Shown in pieces: positions 58,404-64,000 of a stretch of DNA of 64,000 nucleotides (position 1 is its first letter; each line of letters opens with the position of its first letter). This DNA is from Bradyrhizobium sp. 139 (lineage in GTDB: Bacteria > Pseudomonadota > Alphaproteobacteria > Rhizobiales > Xanthobacteraceae): positions 310,001 through 374,000 of the forward strand of contig NZ_JADPKS010000008.1 of NCBI RefSeq assembly GCF_023074175.1, given 5' to 3'. The notes beneath the pieces were generated by a model. The model worked only from the letters and a program-made list of their open reading frames with translations, made no database searches and was not told where the DNA came from. A program made the position numbers and the translations under genes.

Positions 58404-60038
58404 ATGAAGCTCGGCACCGCGATTGCGGAAATCATGAAGCGCGAGGGGATCGAGATCCTCTGCGGCTATCCCGTCAACCATTTGATCGAGCACGCGGCCA
58501 AGGCCGATATCCGGCCGGTGATGGTGCGGCAGGAGCGTGTCGGAATCCACATGGCGGATGCGATCTCGCGCGTGACGTCGGGGCGCTCGATCGGGGCATT
58601 CTGCATGCAGCATGGGCCCGGCGCGGAGAACGCGATGGGCGGCGTCGCGCAATGCTACGGCGAATCCGTGCCGGTGCTGGTGCTGCCGATGGGCTATCAG
58701 CGACGGCTTGCGCACATCGAGCCGAACTTCAATTCCAGCGAGGCGATGAAGCCGTTCGCGAAATCGTCCGAGCCGATCATCCTCGCTTCCGAAGTTGCCA
58801 ACATCTTTCGCCGCGCCTTCACGAAACTGAAGAACGGCCGCGGCGGTCCCGTGATCGTCGAGATTCCCGCGGACATGTGGAACGAGGAGGTGCCGGAGCC
58901 GCTGAACTACACGCCGGTGCTGCGCACGCGCTATGGCGCCGACCCTGTTCATGTGAAGGAGGCGGCCGCCCTGCTCGTCAGCGCCAAGCGGCCGGTGCTC
59001 TATGCCGGCCAGGGCGTGCATTACGCGCAGGCATGGCCGCAGCTGAAACGGCTCGCCGAGCGGCTCGCCATTCCCGTCACCACCAGCCTCGGCGGCAAGT
59101 CGTCATTCCCGGAAACGCATCCGCTGTCGCTCGGCTCCGCCGGCCTCGCGGTGCCGCGCGCGGTTCCGAAATTCCTCACCGAAGCCGACGTCATCTTCGG
59201 CATCGGTTGCTCCTTCACCGAGACCAGTTTCGGCATCGCGATGCCGAAGGGCAAGACCATCATCCACTCGACGCTCGATCCCAACCATCTCAACAAGGAT
59301 GTGGAGGCGACAATCGGCCTGGTCGGCGATGCCGGGCTCGTACTCGATGCGCTGCTGGAGGAGATCGGCAAGACCGTCACGGCGGATCGCGATGCCTCAG
59401 CGGTCGCGGTCGAGATCGCCGCCTCACACAAGGAATGGCTGGCGAAATGGATGCCGAAGCTCACCAGCAACGACGCGCCGCTCAGTCCCTATCGCGTGCT
59501 GTGGGACCTGCAACACACCGTCGACATCAGCAACACCATCATCACCCACGATGCCGGCAGCCCGCGCGACCAGCTCTCGCCGTTCTGGAAGTCGGTCGAG
59601 CCCCTCACCTATCTCGGCTGGGGCAAGACGACGCAGCTCGGCTACGGTCTTGGGCTCGCGATGGGCGCCAAGCTGGCAAAGCCCGACAAGCTCTGCATCA
59701 ACGTCTGGGGCGATGCGGCAATCGGCTTCACCGGTATGGATTTCGAGACCGCGGTGCGCGAGCGCATCCCGATCCTGTCGATCCTGCTCAACAATTTCTC
59801 GATGGCGATCGAGTTGAAGGTGATGCCGGTCTCGACCGAGAAATATCGTTCGACCGACATTTCCGGCGACTATTCCGCAATGGCGCGCGCGTTCGGCGGC
59901 TATGGTGAGCGGGTCTTGAAGCCGGAGGACATCATCCCGGCGATCAAGCGCGGCATCCAGAAGACGCAGGAAGGCATCCCGGTGCTGCTGGAGTTCATCA
60001 CCAGCAAGGAGACCGAGGTGTCGCGGCCGGGCACGTGA
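58404..60038 (+). CDS. thiamine-pyrophosphate-requiring enzyme, acetolactate synthase-like
   Basis: A 544-aa full-length three-domain TPP enzyme. The activating glutamate is E44 in VRQERVGIHMADA. The TPP/Mg motif starts at GDAAIGFTGMDF (about residue 435) and ends with NNFSMAIE. FAD-domain residues of acetohydroxyacid synthase are not conserved, and it is shorter than AHAS large subunits (about 590). Stand-alone gene; substrate is probably a 2-oxo acid or acyl-CoA but cannot be chosen. Start ATG has GGGAGAGA upstream. Confidence 0.8.
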   Translation: MKLGTAIAEIMKREGIEILCGYPVNHLIEHAAKADIRPVMVRQERVGIHMADAISRVTSGRSIGAFCMQHGPGAENAMGGVAQCYGESVPVLVLPMGYQRRLAHIEPNFNSSEAMKPFAKSSEPIILASEVANIFRRAFTKLKNGRGGPVIVEIPADMWNEEVPEPLNYTPVLRTRYGADPVHVKEAAALLVSAKRPVLYAGQGVHYAQAWPQLKRLAERLAIPVTTSLGGKSSFPETHPLSLGSAGLAVPRAVPKFLTEADVIFGIGCSFTETSFGIAMPKGKTIIHSTLDPNHLNKDVEATIGLVGDAGLVLDALLEEIGKTVTADRDASAVAVEIAASHKEWLAKWMPKLTSNDAPLSPYRVLWDLQHTVDISNTIITHDAGSPRDQLSPFWKSVEPLTYLGWGKTTQLGYGLGLAMGAKLAKPDKLCINVWGDAAIGFTGMDFETAVRERIPILSILLNNFSMAIELKVMPVSTEKYRSTDISGDYSAMARAFGGYGERVLKPEDIIPAIKRGIQKTQEGIPVLLEFITSKETEVSRPGT

Positions 60039-60143
60039 GGCGAGCTGGATTCCGGCGGCAAGGCTGCTAGCGCTGGCTCCGGCCGCAGGAGATGTGATAA
60101 TCCGCCCCGGCCGCGCACGTCGCAGCATCAAGCCGGATTGCGA

Positions 60144-62654
60144 ATGACCACTCCTTCCAACGATGTCGCCGGGATCGACGAGCTCGAACGACAATTGCAG
60201 TCGGCCGCGGCCGAGAACGCACAGCTGCGCGGCGAGCTTGCGACCGCAAGGGATCGCCAGAGCGCCAGCGCCGAGATCCTGCGCACCATCGCGGCCTCCC
60301 CATCCGACGCGCGGCCGGTCTTCGCGGCAATCGCGTCCAGCTCCAGGCGCCTGCTCGGCGGCTTCTCGGCGACCGTGCTCCAGTTCATCGGCGACGAGCT
60401 GCATCTCGTGGCGTTCACGCCGACCAGCACGGAAGCGGACGAAGGGCTGAAGGCCTCCTTCCCGCGGCGGATCGAGGACTTCCCGACCTTCGCGCTGGTG
60501 CGCGGCGGCGAGACGATCCAGTTTCCCGACAGCGAAGCCGATGACGTGCCGCAGCTGAACCGGAATCTGGCGCGGCTGCGCGGCTTTCGCAGCGTGCTGT
60601 TCATGCCGCTGATGAACCGAGGTACGCCGGTCGGCATGATCAGCGTCACGCGCGCCGAGCCCGGTGCGTTTGCGCCCGATCTCGTGCAATTGCTTCAGAC
60701 CTTTGCCGACCAGGCCGTGATCGCGATCGAGAATGCGCGGCTCTTCAACGAGACGCGCGAGACGCTGGAGCGACAGACCGCCACCGCCGACATTTTGAAG
60801 GTGATGGCCGCCTCGCCGTCGGACGTGCAGCCGGTGTTCGACGCCATCGCCGCCAGTGCCAACCGGCTGATCGGTGGCTTCTCCACCGCGGTGCTGCGCT
60901 ATATCGACGGCGCCGCGCACCTGGCTGCATTCACGCCGACCGATCCGGCCGGCGACCGCGTGTTGCAATCCTCGTTCCCGGTGCCGTTCGCACAGTTCCC
61001 ACCCTACCAGCTCGTGGCCAATGGCGCCGCGGCGCAATTGCCCGACACCGAGCTCGAACCGGCCGCACGCGACATCGCGCGTGCCCGCGGCTATCGTAGC
61101 ATGCTGTTCGCACCGCTGATGAGCGAGGGCGAGGCGATCGGAATCATCATCGCCACGCGGCGGACGACCGGCGCGTTCACCGAGCATCACATCCGGCTGT
61201 TGCAGACCTTCGCCGATCAGGCCGTGATCGCGATCAAGAATGTCAGCCTGTTCAACGCCACGAGGGAAGCGCTGGAACGGCAGACCGCGACCGCAGATAT
61301 CCTCAAGGTCATTGCCGCCTCGCCCGCGGATGTCACGCCGGTGTTCCAGGCGATCTCCGACAGCGCCAAGGCGCTGGTCGGTGGGCATTCCTCCACCGTC
61401 ACCCGTGTCATCAACGGCATGCTTCATCTGGCCGCCTTCACCACCGACAATGCCGCCGGCAACGCTGATCTGCTCAGCTCCTTTCCGGCGCCGCTGTCGT
61501 CGCCAGGCATTCACAGCCGCGTGGCGACGAGCGGAGAGTTCGCGTTCCGCAGCGACATGCAGAGCGAACCGGACCTCACGGACGCCATGAAGGAGCTGGC
61601 GCGGACCAGAGGCTATCGCAGCATCCTCGTGGTACCGATGCTGCGCGACGGCGTCGCAATCGGCACCATCGCCGTCACGCGGCCGGAGCCCGGTCATTTC
61701 CCGGACAAGGCGATCAATCTGCTCAAGACCTTTGCCGACCAGGCCGTGATCGCGGTCGAGAACACGCGCCTGTTCAACGAGGTGCAGGACCGCACCAGAG
61801 AGCTCGCCAAATCGCTCGACGATTTGCGCGCCGCGCAAGATCGGCTGGTCCAGACCGAGAAGCTGGCCTCGCTCGGCCAGCTCACCGCCGGCATCGCGCA
61901 TGAGATCAAGAACCCGCTCAACTTCGTCAACAATTTTGCCTCGCTCTCCGCAGAGCTGACCGATGAGCTGAACGAGGTGCTTGCGCCCGTCCCGCTCGCC
62001 GACGATGTGCGCGCGGAGGTCGACGAGCTGACGGGGCTGCTGAAGGACAATCTTGACAAGATCGTGGAGCACGGAAGGCGCGCCGATTCCATCGTCAAGA
62101 ACATGCTGCTGCATTCGCGCGAGGGCGGCGGCGAGCATCGGCTGAGCGACATCAACGCCCTGGTCGAGGAGAGCCTCAACCTCGCCTATCACGGTGCGCG
62201 TGCCGAGAGGCCGCAGTTCGACGTCACGCTGAAGAGCGAGCTCGATCCGGCGGCAGGTTCAGCCGAGGTGTTTCCGCAGGAAATTTCCCGGGTCCTTTTG
62301 AATCTGATCTCGAACGCCTTGTATGCGGTGACCAAGCGCCAGACGGGCAGCGGCGCCGCCGGTTACGAGCCGGTGGTGATCGCCGCGACCCGTGACTGCG
62401 GCAACAGCATCGAGATCCGCATCCGCGACAACGGCACCGGCATTTCGGAAGACGTGAAGGCGAAGATGTTCAATCCGTTCTTCACGACCAAGCCAGCCGG
62501 CGAAGGCACCGGTCTGGGGTTGTCGATGAGCCACGACATCATCGTGAAGCAGCACGGCGGCAGGATCGACGTCACGACAGAGCCCGGCGCGTTCACGGAG
62601 TTCACGGTCGTGCTGCCGCGCAGGAGCAACTTTGCGGAGAATGACAAAGGATAG
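60144..62654 (+). CDS. cytoplasmic sensor histidine kinase with three GAF repeats
   Basis: This 836-aa protein has no membrane helix. Three GAF domains (about residues 45-200, 225-380, 405-560) are connected by closely similar linkers, with ERQTATADILKV followed by AASPS/ADV repeated twice, pointing to recent internal duplication. Then HisKA with GIAHEIKNPLNFVNNFA near residue 590, and HATPase (LLNLISNALYAV, RDNGTGI, GTGLGLSMSHDI). No receiver domain or cognate regulator nearby. ATG 60144; a TTG lies 6 nt earlier. Confidence 0.88.
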   Translation: MTTPSNDVAGIDELERQLQSAAAENAQLRGELATARDRQSASAEILRTIAASPSDARPVFAAIASSSRRLLGGFSATVLQFIGDELHLVAFTPTSTEADEGLKASFPRRIEDFPTFALVRGGETIQFPDSEADDVPQLNRNLARLRGFRSVLFMPLMNRGTPVGMISVTRAEPGAFAPDLVQLLQTFADQAVIAIENARLFNETRETLERQTATADILKVMAASPSDVQPVFDAIAASANRLIGGFSTAVLRYIDGAAHLAAFTPTDPAGDRVLQSSFPVPFAQFPPYQLVANGAAAQLPDTELEPAARDIARARGYRSMLFAPLMSEGEAIGIIIATRRTTGAFTEHHIRLLQTFADQAVIAIKNVSLFNATREALERQTATADILKVIAASPADVTPVFQAISDSAKALVGGHSSTVTRVINGMLHLAAFTTDNAAGNADLLSSFPAPLSSPGIHSRVATSGEFAFRSDMQSEPDLTDAMKELARTRGYRSILVVPMLRDGVAIGTIAVTRPEPGHFPDKAINLLKTFADQAVIAVENTRLFNEVQDRTRELAKSLDDLRAAQDRLVQTEKLASLGQLTAGIAHEIKNPLNFVNNFASLSAELTDELNEVLAPVPLADDVRAEVDELTGLLKDNLDKIVEHGRRADSIVKNMLLHSREGGGEHRLSDINALVEESLNLAYHGARAERPQFDVTLKSELDPAAGSAEVFPQEISRVLLNLISNALYAVTKRQTGSGAAGYEPVVIAATRDCGNSIEIRIRDNGTGISEDVKAKMFNPFFTTKPAGEGTGLGLSMSHDIIVKQHGGRIDVTTEPGAFTEFTVVLPRRSNFAENDKG

Positions 62655-62673
62655 CTTCGCCCGGGAGGATGCC

Positions 62674-64000
62674 TTGAAGAGTTTCGCGTGGTTCATTCGG
62701 CGGCAACTGCTCTCGCTATCCGGCATAGGCCTGATGCTGGGCGTGCTGTTCTTCGCGGCCGCGCTGACGCCGACGCTGATCCCGCGCAGCTATCTGACGC
62801 AAGGCGCCCTCGCCGGCGGCTGCTTTGCGATCGGCTATTTCGCCGGCGTTCTGTGGCGCCGGCTGTGGCACTATCTCGAACTGCCCGAGCCTTCAGCGCG
62901 CGCGAGGTCGATTGCGAATGCGCTTGTCGCAGCTGGTTGCCTGCTGGTTGTCATCGTCGCTCTCGGGCGCACCGCCGAATGGCAGAACTCGATCCGCGCT
63001 GTGATGAAGATGGCGCCGGTCGAGACCGCGCATCCGCTCAAGGTCTGCCTCATCGCCCTGCTCACGTTCATCGTGCTGCTGATGCTGGGGCGGCTGTTCG
63101 CGCTTGTCGCCGGCGTTCTTGCTGCGCGCACAAGGCGTGTCATTCCGCGGAAGGTCGCCAACGTCATCGGTGTCCTCGTCGCGGGCCTGCTGTTCTGGTC
63201 GATCGCCAGCAATGTCCTGGTCCGCACCGCCTTCAACGCGCTCGACTCTTCCTTCCGTGAACTCGATGTTCTGCTCGAGCCCGAACGGCCGCAGCCGACT
63301 GCGTCCGATCGGACGGGAAGTCCGGCATCGCTGGTGAAGTGGAAGGAGCTCGGGCGCATGGGGCGCCGGTTCATTGCCTCAGGCCCGACCGCCGCCGAGA
63401 TCGGCACCGTCACGGGACGGCCCGCGCATGATCCCGTGCGCGTCTATGTCGGCCTCGGCAGCCGCGCCACGGCGCAGGCGCGTGCCAGACTTGCGCTCGA
63501 CGAGCTCAAGCGCCAGCACAGTTTTGAGCGCAAAGTCCTGATCGTCATCACGCCGACCGGCACCGGCTGGATCGATCCGTCCGCGATGGATACGGTCGAA
63601 TATCTCCACCATGGCGACGTCGCGAGCGTCGCGATGCAGTATTCCTATCTCAACAGCCCGCTGTCGCTGCTGTTTCAGTCCGAATACGGCGCGGAAGCGG
63701 CGCGTGCGCTGTTCGCGGAAATCTACGGCTACTGGACCACGCTACCGAAGGACAAGCGGCCGAAGCTGTATCTGCACGGCCTCAGCCTCGGCGCCCTGAA
63801 CTCGGAAAAATCCGCTGAGCTGTTCGAGACAATCGGCGATCCAATCGCCGGCGCGCTGTGGAGCGGGGCGCCGTTCGAAAGCCGCATCTGGCGCTCGATC
63901 ACCGCGAACCGCAATCCGGGCACGCCGGCGTGGCTTCCGGAGTTTCGCGACAGCCGCTTCGTCCGCTTCATGAACCAGAACGGGCCGACGGTGCCGCCGG
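62674..64000 (+). CDS. alpha/beta-hydrolase-family membrane protein (DUF2319-like), truncated by window end
   Basis: An open frame runs to the end of the window (more than 440 residues). The N-terminal part has four hydrophobic helices (about 5-25, 37-56, 80-100, 120-140), then a soluble domain with the nucleophile elbow LHGLSLGALNSE near residue 370 (G-x-S-x-G serine). Such proteins combine a membrane domain with an alpha/beta-hydrolase. TTG at 62674 has GGGAGG 6 nt upstream; ATG at 62641, overlapping the kinase gene, is the alternative. Confidence 0.75.
   Translation, partial: MKSFAWFIRRQLLSLSGIGLMLGVLFFAAALTPTLIPRSYLTQGALAGGCFAIGYFAGVLWRRLWHYLELPEPSARARSIANALVAAGCLLVVIVALGRTAEWQNSIRAVMKMAPVETAHPLKVCLIALLTFIVLLMLGRLFALVAGVLAARTRRVIPRKVANVIGVLVAGLLFWSIASNVLVRTAFNALDSSFRELDVLLEPERPQPTASDRTGSPASLVKWKELGRMGRRFIASGPTAAEIGTVTGRPAHDPVRVYVGLGSRATAQARARLALDELKRQHSFERKVLIVITPTGTGWIDPSAMDTVEYLHHGDVASVAMQYSYLNSPLSLLFQSEYGAEAARALFAEIYGYWTTLPKDKRPKLYLHGLSLGALNSEKSAELFETIGDPIAGALWSGAPFESRIWRSITANRNPGTPAWLPEFRDSRFVRFMNQNGPTVPP

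Noticed and set aside
59424..62192. 922-codon minus-strand frame across the TPP enzyme and GAF kinase
   Set aside because: Crosses two well-supported plus-strand genes; repetitive appearance just mirrors the duplicated GAF linkers.

Overview
The window is GC-rich alphaproteobacterial chromosome and most resembles Bradyrhizobium. The support is the cycHJKL-type cytochrome c maturation block followed by a degP-like gene, a two-component system and glnE, a FeuP/FeuQ-like pair, a gcl-hyi-glxR operon, several small proteins and palindromic repeats of bradyrhizobial type, and overall codon use. No rRNA, tRNA, CRISPR array, prophage or complete insertion sequence was seen. Genes are dense and organised in short operons.

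Layout. 1-1650: the end of a split thiamine-diphosphate (TPP) decarboxylase, a VanZ-like membrane protein and a small exported protein. 1752-8307 (minus strand): glycerate-pathway operon gcl-hyi-glxR, adenine deaminase and a NYN-domain protein. 8361-12280 (minus): tripartite tricarboxylate transporter tctCBA with an IclR regulator. 12444-18859: oxalate locus, with an ADP-forming acyl-CoA synthetase divergent from gntR-oxc-frc. 19351-23806: small proteins, a cold-shock protein, an SRPBCC protein and an Hsp70-like protein. 24024-27966: a 45-codon ORF, two OxlT-type transporters and a CBS protein, each preceded by a 17-bp element that also occurs twice between the divergent oxalate genes. 28194-35000: PanE-like reductase, FAH hydrolase, secreted proteins, nitronate monooxygenase, quinone oxidoreductase and a CDF metal transporter. 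35177-38835: PleC/DivJ-type kinase, a LysR regulator and the remains of a formate dehydrogenase operon. 38838-50148 (minus): ccmIEFH, degP, response regulator, kinase and glnE. 50280-54745 (minus): proteins of unknown function and feuPQ. 54980-64000 (plus): Ku, Flp pilin, several tiny ORFs, a TPP enzyme, a GAF-repeat kinase and a truncated membrane hydrolase.

How the genes fit together. Oxalate would enter through the OxlT-type carriers, be activated to oxalyl-CoA by Frc (and perhaps by the ADP-forming ligase), and be decarboxylated to formyl-CoA by Oxc. Glyoxylate could be turned into glycerate by Gcl, Hyi and GlxR. The main discovery candidate is a GntR-controlled regulon inferred from six copies of TGGMAT-N5-ATRCCA-like sites between 14.7 and 27.5 kb, which brings in a 45-aa protein and a CBS protein of unknown role. 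A second is a gutted fds formate dehydrogenase operon, recognisable only by fused fdsA and fdsD fragments beside a LysR gene.
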